This document shows positions 42,802 to 51,352 of a DNA stretch of 64,000 nt, piece after piece. A program made the translations under genes and the position numbers. The notes under the pieces are model-generated. The model saw nothing but the letters and a program-made list of their open reading frames with translations, was not told the origin of the DNA and did no database searches. Position 1 is the first letter of the stretch; every line of letters begins with the position of its first letter. The stretch lies in the NCBI GenBank assembly GCA_022825675.1, contig JAJDWK010000068.1:29354-93353 (forward strand), in the 5' to 3' direction. Origin of the DNA: Anaerolineae bacterium. Its GTDB lineage: Bacteria > Chloroflexota > Anaerolineae > Aggregatilineales > Phototrophicaceae.

Positions 42802-43713
42802 TTGCGACCTTGGCATTTGACGCTGGCGCGCCGCAAGATTGTATGGGCGTATATTTTTTTGGCGATTCCGATCGTCTTCTTCGCCTATATCCGCATCTAC
42901 CCGGCGCTTTTTGCCTTCCAGATGAGCCTCTACGACTACAATCCGCTGTCGGCGGAGCAGCCTTATGTCGGTTTTGAGAATTATGAAAAGCTCTGGAGCG
43001 AGCTGGGCAAGCGCAAGTCCCCCACCAAAGCCGCTTTTCAAAATACCATAAATTATGTTTTGTTGGGTGTGCCTGTCCAGCTCTGCCTGGCGCTGGCGGT
43101 CGCCTTGATGCTGAACGAAATCCGCTTTTTGAGCACCATCTACCGCATATTATTCTTCTTGCCATTTGTTACCTCGACCATCGCCATCGCCTGGGTCTTC
43201 CGCATGTTGTATCAGCCGCGCTTTGGCTTGTTTAATGTGGTCTTGCAGCTGCTGTCATTGCCGCAGCAGCCCTTCCTCAACAGCCCGCAGCAGGCGCTGC
43301 CATCGGTGCTGGCGCTTGTCATCTGGCAGGGCATGGGCTTCGCCGTCATCATCTTCCTCGCCGGCTTGAAGCAGATACCGCGCACCTATTACGAAGCGGC
43401 GGAAGTCGATGGCGCCAGCCGCTGGCATACCTTCCGCTACATCACCCTGCCTTTGCTCAACCCCAGCATCGTCTATCTGCTGGTCTTGCAAACCATTTCC
43501 TTCTTGCGCATGTTCGCGCCAGTGGTGGCGATGACCGAGCAGGGGCGCGGCGGTCCGCTGGATGCGACGACAACCGTCGTCTTGCGCGTCTACCGCGAAG
43601 CTTTCCAGAGCTTCAATATGGGCTATGCCTCATCGCTGACTGTCGCCCTCTTCGCCATGATATTGGGCGTGACCATCATCCAGCTTTCGGTCACATCAAG
43701 ACGGATTAACTGA
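42802..43713 (+). CDS. Sugar ABC transporter permease, MalF/LacF type
   Basis: The 303-residue permease has six hydrophobic segments. The EAA loop reads YYEAAEVDGASRWHTFRYITLPLL, contacting the ATPase. The frame opens with TTG at 42802 behind AAAAGAG, and no ATG follows until well inside the protein, so TTG is the likely start. The inner-membrane pattern WAYIFLAIPIVFFAYIRIYPALFAF is typical of MalF-like proteins. The MalG-like partner starts 10 bp downstream. There is no ATPase gene in this cluster. Confidence 0.92.
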   Translation: MRPWHLTLARRKIVWAYIFLAIPIVFFAYIRIYPALFAFQMSLYDYNPLSAEQPYVGFENYEKLWSELGKRKSPTKAAFQNTINYVLLGVPVQLCLALAVALMLNEIRFLSTIYRILFFLPFVTSTIAIAWVFRMLYQPRFGLFNVVLQLLSLPQQPFLNSPQQALPSVLALVIWQGMGFAVIIFLAGLKQIPRTYYEAAEVDGASRWHTFRYITLPLLNPSIVYLLVLQTISFLRMFAPVVAMTEQGRGGPLDATTTVVLRVYREAFQSFNMGYASSLTVALFAMILGVTIIQLSVTSRRIN

Positions 43714-43723
43714 GGGCAGCGCC

Positions 43724-44620
43724 GTGGACTCCATCACCCCTTCAAATCTTTTCAAAGACGAAGCGCCAGTGCGCGGGGTGGGCCGCGCCGAAGACTGGAA
43801 ATACAAGGTATTTTCCTATCTGCTGCTGACTTTGATTGCCTTGACGATGATTGTGCCCTTCATCTGGATGCTGTCCACCTCGGTAAAGCCGGAATCGGAG
43901 ATATTGCGGCGCAATCTCTTCCCGGTCGAGCCGACTATGGACAATTACACGGAGGTCATCAACGAGACTGACCTGCCGCTGTGGTACAAAAATTCCTTCA
44001 TCGTGGCGGTCATCTGCACCGTGAGCGTGGCATTTTTTGATGCGCTGGCGGGCTTTGTCTTCGCCAAATACGAATTCCCCGGCAAGCGCCCGATATTCAT
44101 CGCCTTTCTCTCGTCGCTGATGGTGCCGACCGAAATGCTTTTGATTCCCTGGTTTATCATGTCTTCCAATCCGCCGATACCGGCGGGCGGCACCTGGGTG
44201 GATACCTATTGGGGCATCGCCTTCCCCGGCGTGATAACCGCCGCCGGCATCTTCCTCATGCGGCAATTTATGCAGGGAGTGCCCGACGAATTGCTGGACG
44301 CCGGGCGCATCGATGGCGTCAGCGAATTTGGCTTGTTTTGGCGGGTGGCGGTGCCGCTCAGCCTGCCTGCCATCGGCGCTTTGAGCATCTTCACCTTCCT
44401 CGGCAATTGGAACGCCTTCATCTGGCCCCTGATTGCCACCACCCGCAGCGAAATGTTCACGCTGCCGGTGGGCATCCAGCAATTTTCGTCCGAAGCGCAA
44501 ACACCCTGGAACCTTATCATGACTGGCGCTTCGCTCTCGGTGATTCCGCTGATGATTGTGGTCATCATCTTTCAGCGTTATATCATCGAGGGCATCGCCT
44601 TGACGGGGTTGAAGGGCTAG
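43724..44620 (+). CDS. Sugar ABC transporter permease, MalG type
   Basis: The 298-residue protein starts at GTG 43724 after GAGGG. About 25 polar residues precede six membrane segments. The EAA motif is in LLDAGRIDGVSEFGLFWRVAVPLSLPAIG (in parts ELLDAGRIDGVSE). The pattern MIVPFIWMLSTSVKPE near the N-terminus is diagnostic for MalG-like CUT1 permeases. The lyase gene begins 2 bp after its stop, suggesting that the transported substrate and the lyase reaction belong together. Confidence 0.92.
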   Translation: MDSITPSNLFKDEAPVRGVGRAEDWKYKVFSYLLLTLIALTMIVPFIWMLSTSVKPESEILRRNLFPVEPTMDNYTEVINETDLPLWYKNSFIVAVICTVSVAFFDALAGFVFAKYEFPGKRPIFIAFLSSLMVPTEMLLIPWFIMSSNPPIPAGGTWVDTYWGIAFPGVITAAGIFLMRQFMQGVPDELLDAGRIDGVSEFGLFWRVAVPLSLPAIGALSIFTFLGNWNAFIWPLIATTRSEMFTLPVGIQQFSSEAQTPWNLIMTGASLSVIPLMIVVIIFQRYIIEGIALTGLKG

Positions 44621-44622
44621 CC

Positions 44623-46110
44623 ATGTCGGGGCGCTCAGCCGCTTTCCCGCATCCGCTGTACCACAAATATGTCTTGCAGCCCTACTACCGGGACGCGAAA
44701 ATCTATTATTTCGCGCCGATGATGGCGGCAAATCGGGCGCATGTCGTCATGCTTTGCCGTTGCGGCATCATCACGCGGGAGAATGCGGCGGCGCTGCTGA
44801 TGGCATTGGACCAAGTTGACTTGCTTGGCGTCGCCGAGCTGACGCTGCCATCGGCGGCGGAAGATCTCTTCTTCGCGATAGAAGCCAAACTCATCGAATT
44901 TGCTGGCGTGGCGTATGGCGGCAACTTGCAGCTGGCGCGCAGCCGCAACGACCTCGGCTATGCTTTGACGCGCATGGCGCTGCGCCCGCTGCTGCTGGCG
45001 GCGGCGGCGGACCTGATATGCCTGCGCGAGAGCCTGCTGGCATTCGCCCGCGAGCACCTGGAAACTTTGATGCCCGGCTACACGCATACGCAGCCGGCGC
45101 AGCCAACGACAATGGCGCATTATATCGCGGGGGTGTTGGCGGGCTTGGGGCGGGATATGACGCGGCTGCGCGCCGCGTATGCCACCAACAATCAGAGCCC
45201 ATTGGGCGCAGCCGCTTTGACTGGCACCGCTTTCCCTATTGACCGCCAGCTCTGCGCCGATTTGCTCGGCTTCGATTCGGTGCTGCTCAGCACTTATGAC
45301 AGCGTCGCCGCCTCCGACAATTTGACCGATGTGGGCGCGGTAGTAACTTCTCTGGGCGTGAATTTGTCGCGCTTCAGCAAAGACATGCTGTTTTGGGCGA
45401 CGCGGGAAAGCGGCGCTATCCGCATAGACGACAGCTTCGTGCAAATCAGCTCGATTATGCCGCAGAAGCGCAACCCCGTTGTACTGGAGCATTTGCGCGC
45501 GCGCATCAGCCGGATGCTGGCGCAGGCGGCGGGCATCGCGCTGCAATGCCACAATATCCCCTTCGGCGACACGCAAGATATCGAAGACGAAATCTTCCCG
45601 CTGCTATTTGGCTCTTTGGAAACGGCGCAGGAAATCTTGCAGCTCTACGCCGCTGTCATCGACACGCTGGAAGTGCAAGTCGCGCATCTGCGGGAGCGGG
45701 CTGGCGCTGGCTTCACCACCGTAACCGAGCTGGCGGATACGCTTGTACGCGAGTGCCGCCTGTCCTTCCGCCAGGCGCACAGCCTGGTATCGGCATTTGT
45801 GAGCGCGGCGGCGGAAGGCGGGCTTTCTCCCGAGCAGCTTACCGTCGCGGAATTGCAGGCATTGGCGGCGGAGCAGCTGGGCATCACCCTCGATTTACCG
45901 CCAGAGCACTTCCAGCGGGCGCTGGACCCAGCCGCCTTTGTACACAGCCGTAGTCTGTCCGGCGGCGCGGCACCCGCCGCTACCGCTGCCGTCCTGGAAG
46001 CGCAGGCGGAGCAGATAGCGGCGGACAGAAGCTGGCTGCAAGGCCGGCGTCAGGCGCTGGCAGCCGCCGATGATGCGCTGCTGGCGGCGGCGCGTGATTT
46101 GACTGGCTAG
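44623..46110 (+). CDS. Argininosuccinate-lyase-family enzyme
   Basis: From ATG 44623 the protein has 495 residues; a longer reading overlapping malG is spurious. The fumarase/aspartase superfamily motifs are present: QLARSRNDLGYALTRM, TLMPGYTHTQPAQPTTMAHY (general-acid region) and the serine-loop signature SSIMPQKRNP. ArgH cleaves argininosuccinate to arginine and fumarate. Its place 2 bp after a CUT1 permease, away from argG, suggests a related C-N or C-O lyase on an imported substrate. A true ArgH cannot be excluded. Its stop overlaps the convergent cytochrome gene by 4 bp. Confidence 0.82.
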   Translation: MSGRSAAFPHPLYHKYVLQPYYRDAKIYYFAPMMAANRAHVVMLCRCGIITRENAAALLMALDQVDLLGVAELTLPSAAEDLFFAIEAKLIEFAGVAYGGNLQLARSRNDLGYALTRMALRPLLLAAAADLICLRESLLAFAREHLETLMPGYTHTQPAQPTTMAHYIAGVLAGLGRDMTRLRAAYATNNQSPLGAAALTGTAFPIDRQLCADLLGFDSVLLSTYDSVAASDNLTDVGAVVTSLGVNLSRFSKDMLFWATRESGAIRIDDSFVQISSIMPQKRNPVVLEHLRARISRMLAQAAGIALQCHNIPFGDTQDIEDEIFPLLFGSLETAQEILQLYAAVIDTLEVQVAHLRERAGAGFTTVTELADTLVRECRLSFRQAHSLVSAFVSAAAEGGLSPEQLTVAELQALAAEQLGITLDLPPEHFQRALDPAAFVHSRSLSGGAAPAATAAVLEAQAEQIAADRSWLQGRRQALAAADDALLAAARDLTG

Positions 46111-46769
46111 CCCTCGTCCGCAGCGTCAGGCTCGTCGATATCCGATTCACCTTCGAGCGTCATCAAGTAGGCGACGATATCAAATATCTGCAAGTCGCTA
46201 TAAATCTCCGCCCAATTCCGCGGCATCAGCTCGGGGTCGAAATCCGCCACCAGATAGGCTTGCGGGTCGATGATGGACTCGTAGATGTATTCAGCAGCGC
46301 TCTGACCAGCGACCCGCTCGGCAGCGCGGTCTTTGATATTGAGCAAGCCCGGACCCAAGTTGGTCTTTTCGCTATCAGCGAGGTGACAATTGGCGCAGGA
46401 GTAGTTGGCGGCGTCCTGAAAGGTCTCGAACAGGAGCTTGCCATTTTCCGCATCGCGGACGGCAACCAGGCGGTCAATCGGCGATTGCACTGGTGCCGCT
46501 GTAGGTTCGGGCGTCGGGGATGGCAGCGGCGTCGAAGTAGCTGTGGGCAGCGGCACGGGTGTCGCCGTTGGTGGCAGCGGCGTCGCTGTCGGCAGCGCAG
46601 TCGGCTGGATGGCGGCGGCGCGCTCTTCGACGGCAAGCGGCGTGGCGCTGGCTGCCTGCAAGACTGGCTCGGCAAGCGTCCCGCAGCCCGCAAGCATAAG
46701 CGCCATGGCAAGCACGATGAATAGTGCGGGCAGCGCCATCAATGGCTGGCTGTTTTGCGATCTGATCAT
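46107..46769 (-). CDS. Lipoprotein c-type cytochrome
   Basis: The 220-residue protein has a lipoprotein signal (ALMLAGC29, lipobox LAGC). A 50-residue Pro/Thr/Ala tether follows (TATPLPPTATPVPLPTATST), then one class I cytochrome c domain with the haem motif CANCH at 125-129 and a likely axial Met in PELMPRNWAEIY near 186. The C-terminus is acidic. It should carry electrons outside the membrane, but no oxidase or dehydrogenase partner is adjacent. It converges on the ArgH-like gene with a 4-bp stop overlap. Confidence 0.87.
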   Translation of the reverse strand: MIRSQNSQPLMALPALFIVLAMALMLAGCGTLAEPVLQAASATPLAVEERAAAIQPTALPTATPLPPTATPVPLPTATSTPLPSPTPEPTAAPVQSPIDRLVAVRDAENGKLLFETFQDAANYSCANCHLADSEKTNLGPGLLNIKDRAAERVAGQSAAEYIYESIIDPQAYLVADFDPELMPRNWAEIYSDLQIFDIVAYLMTLEGESDIDEPDAADEG

Positions 46770-46951
46770 TCGTCACATCCTGTCCCCATCAGTGGGTTTC
46801 AGTTCTGCGGCACTTCCCGCATAGTATCGCAAATGGCGGCGAGAACTTGTAGGGTCATGCCGCGGCGGGGTGTATACATTCGGGGCTTTACCGAAGCGCC
46901 CCTCCCCAAATTTGCGAATATGCAAAAGTGGACTCGGCGCGGTCAAATATG

Positions 46952-46965
46952 TGCTAAACTATGCT
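46952..46965 (+). promoter_or_regulatory. Probable promoter of the family-5 binding-protein gene
   Basis: TGCTAAACT (extended -10 at 46952-46960) overlaps a second candidate TATGCT (46960-46965). The near-repeat TGCTAAACTA/TGCTAAGTTA is notable. No strong -35 is seen. It lies about 55 bp before the ATG at 47018. The rest of the 248-bp gap holds no gene. Confidence 0.35.
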
Positions 46966-47017
46966 AAGTTAAGAAGCATTTCGAAAGCGATAGTCGGGAT
47001 AACAGAAAGGCACAAAA

Positions 47018-48808
47018 ATGAAGCGGATACTGATTTTCTTAAGCCTGCTGCTGCTATGCGTCGCCGCGCCCTTGAGCGCGCAAGACGCGGATGTGGCACC
47101 GGGACCAGGGCTGGGCGGCATCGTCATCAACTCCAGCACCTCTGGCGACCCCGCCACCTTCAACCCGCTGATAAGCAGCGATACGGCATCCAGCAATGTG
47201 CACAGCTGGCTATACCCGTCAATTTTCACCATAAATCCCCACAACGGCTTGGAAGAGCCGAACCTGGCTGGCGGCATGGCGTCTGGCTGGGAATATGATG
47301 AGAGCGGCACGGTGTTGACGATCCATCTGCGCGAAGATATCGCCTGGAATGATGGCACGCCGATTACCTCCGCCGATTATCTGTGGGCGGTGGAAGCGAC
47401 CCGCAGCGGCGAGATTGACAGCCCGCGCGCCGGCGTCTTCGAGACGATGGCGGATGGCACACCGGCCGGCGGCAAAATCGTCAATGTGGAAGCGCCGGAT
47501 GACTACACGGTTGTCGTAACTTTCAGCGAGGCGGATTGCATCTCCTTCAGCGATGTCAACGACATCACGCCGGTGCCCGCGCATATCTTCTCCGAGCTGT
47601 ATGCCGATGGCTACGCCGGCATCATGGACGAGCCGCGGCGCATTCCAACCGTTACCTTTGGTCCCTTCAAAGATGTTGAATTTGCCGCGGGCGAGCGCAT
47701 CAGCCTGTTGGCGGATCAATCCTATCCCGATTCCATCCTAGGGTTCGTCAGCCCCTCCGAGCATGTTACCTTGCAAGTGGCGGATGAAAATGTCGCCACC
47801 GAGCGTTTCATCGGCGGCGAATTCAGCATCCTGGCGGTGCCATCCACGCGGCAGAACGAATTCCGCACGCAAGAAGAATTGCTGGAATTCCCGCGCTTCG
47901 AGTTCACCAGCAACGGCTTCAGCTTCTTTGGCATGAACCACGCCAACCCAGACAACCCGCAGCCGGGACTGGATGAAGATGGCAATGTGATACCGCAGGA
48001 GCCGCATCCCGTGTTGGGCGACAAGCTGGTGCGGCAGGCGATTTCGCACGCGGTGGATATTGACGCGCTGATTGAAGGCATCCGCGATGGCAATGGCGTG
48101 AAAGTCGCCACGCACACAATCCCGACTTCCTGGGTCTACAACCCGGGTCTGCAATATGTCTATGACCCGGCGCTGGCGATGGAGAAGCTGACAAAAGCGG
48201 GCTGGATCGACCACGATGAGGACCCGGAAACCGCCCGCATCTGCCAGGATTGCCTCTTCGCCCGCGAAGTGGACGCCGACTTCAACGGCAGCGAATTGGC
48301 GCTGGATTTGCATGTGCCAACTGGCAGCGACACCAGCGAGCAGATGGGCTTGTTCTTCCAAGCCGAGATGAACAAGGTCGGCTTCAACGCCAACTTCGAG
48401 GCGATCGACTGGGGCAGCGCCTTCATCCCCGAGCTGGTGGGACAGACTTTCGACATGAATATGCTGGGCTGGAGCTTGGGCTTGCCCGTCGACCCGGATA
48501 TCTCGGCATTCTATTTTCCGGAAGTGGATGTGCCGGGCTCGGGCTTCAACTTTGTCTCCTACTATAACGAGGAGCTGATTGAGCTCAACAACCAGGGGCG
48601 CGTCGTCCCGGGCTGTGATACCGAAGCCCGCGCCGAGATTTATGAGCGTGTGCAGGAAATCCTCTTTGAGGATATGCCCTACTTCTATATGTATGTGTCG
48701 GAGTCGATGACGGCAGTGCTGCCGGGCACCGAGAATTGGAACCCCACGCCCTACTCCCGCACCTATTCGACTGACGCCTGGGTATCGCCGGCGATTGCGA
48801 TGCCATAA
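47018..48808 (+). CDS. Extracellular solute-binding protein, family 5 (peptide/oligosaccharide)
   Basis: The 596-residue product starts with a signal peptide (MKRILIFLSLLLLCVAAPLSAQ) without lipobox. The mature part has the SBP_bac_5 pattern: FNPLISSDTASSNVHSWLYPSIF, EPNLAGGMASGWEYDESGTVLTIHLREDIAWNDGTPITSADY (in parts LREDIAWNDGTPI), PVLGDKLVRQAISHAVD and a C-terminal YNEELIELNNQGR. It should bind peptides, oligosaccharides or nickel-like complexes for the two permeases downstream. A strong hairpin separates it from them, mirroring the CUT1 locus. Confidence 0.93.
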   Translation: MKRILIFLSLLLLCVAAPLSAQDADVAPGPGLGGIVINSSTSGDPATFNPLISSDTASSNVHSWLYPSIFTINPHNGLEEPNLAGGMASGWEYDESGTVLTIHLREDIAWNDGTPITSADYLWAVEATRSGEIDSPRAGVFETMADGTPAGGKIVNVEAPDDYTVVVTFSEADCISFSDVNDITPVPAHIFSELYADGYAGIMDEPRRIPTVTFGPFKDVEFAAGERISLLADQSYPDSILGFVSPSEHVTLQVADENVATERFIGGEFSILAVPSTRQNEFRTQEELLEFPRFEFTSNGFSFFGMNHANPDNPQPGLDEDGNVIPQEPHPVLGDKLVRQAISHAVDIDALIEGIRDGNGVKVATHTIPTSWVYNPGLQYVYDPALAMEKLTKAGWIDHDEDPETARICQDCLFAREVDADFNGSELALDLHVPTGSDTSEQMGLFFQAEMNKVGFNANFEAIDWGSAFIPELVGQTFDMNMLGWSLGLPVDPDISAFYFPEVDVPGSGFNFVSYYNEELIELNNQGRVVPGCDTEARAEIYERVQEILFEDMPYFYMYVSESMTAVLPGTENWNPTPYSRTYSTDAWVSPAIAMP

Positions 48809-48821
48809 GGCTACGCCGCGA

Positions 48822-48853
48822 AGCCGCCAGGGGGCATCCGCTCTCTGGCGGCT
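48822..48853 (+). promoter_or_regulatory. Intercistronic hairpin after family-5 binding-protein gene
   Basis: AGCCGCCAG (48822-48830) pairs perfectly with CTGGCGGCT (48845-48853); TTGCC follows. It may attenuate permease expression or protect the 3' end of the binding-protein message. Confidence 0.55.
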
Positions 48854-48879
48854 TTGCCAGCGCAAGCGGGCCTGATTCC

Positions 48880-49947
48880 ATGCAAAAATACATTCTTCGG
48901 CGGATTGTTCAAGCGCTGCCCACGCTGTTGGGCATCACCTTCATCGTCTATTTCATCATGCTGCTGGTGCCGGGCGATCCCGTATCCCTGCTCGCCTTTG
49001 ACCCCACCCTGCGCCAGGACGAGCGCGACCGCCTGGCGCGGCAGTTGGGCGTCAACGACCCCTTTATCTTGCAGTATTTGCGCTGGCTCATCGGCGATGA
49101 CTGGATGATGGTCGATACCAATGCCGATGGCGAGGTGGACGCCTGGGGCGACAATTATGGCATTTTGCGCGGCGATTTTGGCACTTCGTTTAAGTTCCGC
49201 GGCTCCAACCCCTTGACGCTGATTGCCGAGCGTTTGGGCGCCACCATCGAGCTTAATATCGCGGTGCTGCTGGTGGGGCTGACGAGCGGCATCACCATCG
49301 GCGTATTGGCGGCGGTATCCCGCGGCGGCTGGTTCGATAAAAGCACACGCGTACTCGCGGTTGTGGGGGATTCGGTGCCAGCCTTTTGGCTGGGGCTGAT
49401 GGTGCTGGTATTTTTTGGCATCGCTTTGCCGCGCGATATTTTGGAGCCGATGGGCATCGGCAATGGCAGCCCGCTCTTGCCGATGGGAGGGCGCTGCCCG
49501 CCCGTGCGCGGCGGCTGCCCGCCGATATTCCTGCGCATCCACTTTTTGATATTGCCCACCGCCGTCAGCGCCTTTGGCGTGATTGCCGTATGGTCGCGTT
49601 ATATGCGCGCCTCGATGCTGGAAACGATTAATGCCGATTTCATGCGAACTGCGCGCGCCAAAGGCTTAAACCACAGCCAGGTCTGGTTTCGGCATGGCTT
49701 GCGCAACGCCATCTTGCCCTTCGCCGTGTTTTTGGGTCCCACATTCGTTGGCTTGCTGGGCGGCTCGGTGATAATCGAGCGCATCTTCACCTGGCCCGGC
49801 GTCGGGCTGCTGACATTTGACGCGCTGGTGAGCCGCGACTACCCGATGGTAATGGCGAATGTCATGATTGCCTCGGTGCTGACAGTGCTCGGCTACATTT
49901 TATCCGACATTCTCTACGCCATATTTGACCCGCGCGTGCGCTTTTGA
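48880..49947 (+). CDS. Dipeptide/oligopeptide ABC transporter permease, DppB type
   Basis: The 355-residue permease starts MQKYILRRIVQALPTLLGITFIVYFIMLLVPGDPV (in parts YILRRIVQALPTLLGI), the DppB/OppB signature. It has six membrane segments, and the C-terminal EAA-type loop is in FMRTARAKGLNHSQVWFRHGLRNA. An insertion of about 30 residues (MVDTNADGEVDAWGDNYG) in the first periplasmic loop resembles a calcium-binding-like Asp-rich loop. A proline/cysteine-rich GGRCPPVRGGCPP segment lies before the fourth helix. DppC follows after 15 bp. No ATPase genes follow. Confidence 0.92.
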   Translation: MQKYILRRIVQALPTLLGITFIVYFIMLLVPGDPVSLLAFDPTLRQDERDRLARQLGVNDPFILQYLRWLIGDDWMMVDTNADGEVDAWGDNYGILRGDFGTSFKFRGSNPLTLIAERLGATIELNIAVLLVGLTSGITIGVLAAVSRGGWFDKSTRVLAVVGDSVPAFWLGLMVLVFFGIALPRDILEPMGIGNGSPLLPMGGRCPPVRGGCPPIFLRIHFLILPTAVSAFGVIAVWSRYMRASMLETINADFMRTARAKGLNHSQVWFRHGLRNAILPFAVFLGPTFVGLLGGSVIIERIFTWPGVGLLTFDALVSRDYPMVMANVMIASVLTVLGYILSDILYAIFDPRVRF

Positions 49948-49962
49948 GGCGCGAACTGGCTT

Positions 49963-50874
49963 ATGAATAGCAACAAAATTGCGAAGTTGGACGCTAAATC
50001 CAAGCGGGACGAGCGCCAGTCCCTGACGATGTGGCAGCGCAGTTTGCGCCGCCTGCGGCGGGACAAGCCGACGCTGCTCGCCATGTTCACGGTGCTGCTC
50101 TTTGCGCTGCTGTCGCTGTTGGCACCGCTGCTCAGCGATGTTATGGGCATCAACCCGAATGAGCAGAATGTGCGCAACAATTATGCGCCGCTCTTCAGCG
50201 AGGGGCACCCGCTGGGCACGGACGAACTGGGGCGGGACCATCTCAGCCGGCTGCTTTATGGCGGGCGGATATCGCTGGGCATCGCCTTTGCCGCCGCTTT
50301 TCTCACGCTGGGCATTGGCGTCGCGATTGGGGTCTGCGCGGGCTTTTACGGCGGCAAGCTCGACGATTTCATCAACTGGTTTATTATCACCTTGAACTCG
50401 ATACCGGGTTTGTTTCTGCTCATTCTCATTTCAGCGCTGCTCTCGCCCACTCCGTTGACGCTGGTACTTATCTTCGCGATTTTGGGCTGGACGGGCGTGA
50501 CGCGGCTGGTGCGCGCCGAGACCTATTCCATCAAGGAGCGGGAATATGTGCTCGCCGCCCGCGCCATCGGCGCATCGCCCTTCCGAATCATGTTTGTGCA
50601 TATCGTGCCCAATATATTTTCCCTGCTGATTGTTAGTTTGGTGCTGGGCATGAGCGGGCTGATTTTGGCAGAATCCGCGCTGAGTTATCTGGGATTTGGC
50701 ATCCGCGCGCCGATTCCAACCTGGGGCAATATGCTCAGCGGCGCTTTCGCCTATATGCGGCGGGCGCCGCATCTGCTGTTCCTGCCGGGCATTCTCATCA
50801 GCGTCACGGTATTTTGCTTCTATTTGATAGGCGATGGCTTGCGCGATGCCTTCGACCCGAAAATCGCCGCCTGA
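49963..50874 (+). CDS. Dipeptide/oligopeptide ABC transporter permease, DppC type
   Basis: The 303-residue protein has a polar N-terminus (MNSNKIAKLDAKSKRDERQS). Then comes MWQRSLRRLRRDKPTLLAMFTVLLFALLSLLAPLL, HPLGTDELGRDHLSRLLYGGRISLGIAF (in parts LGTDELGRDHLSRLLYG) and the EAA loop EYVLAARAIGASPFRIMFVHIVPNI, which identify the OppC/DppC family. Six membrane segments are visible. As with the CUT1 transporter, the ATPases must be encoded elsewhere. The next gene, rpsT, has its own promoter. Confidence 0.93.
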   Translation: MNSNKIAKLDAKSKRDERQSLTMWQRSLRRLRRDKPTLLAMFTVLLFALLSLLAPLLSDVMGINPNEQNVRNNYAPLFSEGHPLGTDELGRDHLSRLLYGGRISLGIAFAAAFLTLGIGVAIGVCAGFYGGKLDDFINWFIITLNSIPGLFLLILISALLSPTPLTLVLIFAILGWTGVTRLVRAETYSIKEREYVLAARAIGASPFRIMFVHIVPNIFSLLIVSLVLGMSGLILAESALSYLGFGIRAPIPTWGNMLSGAFAYMRRAPHLLFLPGILISVTVFCFYLIGDGLRDAFDPKIAA

Positions 50875-50935
50875 TGGAGCGCTCGGTGCTAAAAATAATC
50901 TGGCGCGATTGCTCTGTCCCGCTGCTGACAGGCAC

Positions 50936-50964
50936 TGGACAGGCGCTCCCGCCCATGTTATGAT
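50936..50964 (+). promoter_or_regulatory. Promoter of rpsT
   Basis: TGGACA (50936-50941), a 17-bp spacer and TATGAT (50959-50964) are near-consensus, as expected for a ribosomal protein gene. The transcript would have a leader of about 80 nt. Confidence 0.65.
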
Positions 50965-51024
50965 GCGCGCTTGAAATATGAGATTGACGGGCGCTAATCC
51001 GCCCGAGAGACGGGTAAAGGAGTT

Positions 51025-51040
51025 GCGGGCAGCCGCCCGC
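51025..51040 (+). promoter_or_regulatory. Hairpin in the rpsT leader next to the ribosome binding site
   Basis: GCGGGC-AGCC-GCCCGC forms a tight stem ending 11 bp before the ATG, just upstream of GGAAGAG. A second, weaker inverted repeat (GGGCG/CGCCC) lies about 25 bp upstream. It could be an autoregulatory S20 site; this is inference. Confidence 0.35.
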
Positions 51041-51051
51041 GCGGAAGAGCT

Positions 51052-51318
51052 ATGGCAAATCACAAATCCGCAATAAAACGCATCCGGCAGAACGAAAAGC
51101 GGCGCATCCAGAACCGCCATTTCCGCAATCGCGCGCGCACTTTGGTGAAAAAAGCCCGCACCGCCATTGAAAGTGGCAACCTGGAAGAAGCGCGTGAGGC
51201 GACCGCCAGAGCCGTGCGCGACCTGGACAAATTGGCAAGCCGCGGCATCGTGCACAAACGCAACGCCGCCCGCCGCAAAAGCCGCTTGCAGACGCAGTTC
51301 AACAGGCTGGAAGCCTAG
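51052..51318 (+). CDS. rpsT: 30S ribosomal protein S20
   Basis: The 88-residue basic, helical protein starts MANHKSAIKRIRQNEKRRIQNR, the S20 signature. It contains RTLVKKARTAIESGN and ends KGIVHKRNAARRKSRL-like (GIVHKRNAARRKSRLQTQFN). Length and composition are standard. It binds the 5' domain of 16S rRNA. GGAAGAG precedes the ATG, and the gene stands alone with its own promoter. Confidence 0.97.
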   Translation: MANHKSAIKRIRQNEKRRIQNRHFRNRARTLVKKARTAIESGNLEEAREATARAVRDLDKLASRGIVHKRNAARRKSRLQTQFNRLEA

Positions 51319-51352
51319 CCGCTGGCGAGAAGCCCTTCAGCACCCCGCCAGC

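Noticed and set aside
44209..44622. Upstream extension of the ArgH-like frame
   Set aside because: It lies inside the MalG-like gene; family similarity starts at 44623.
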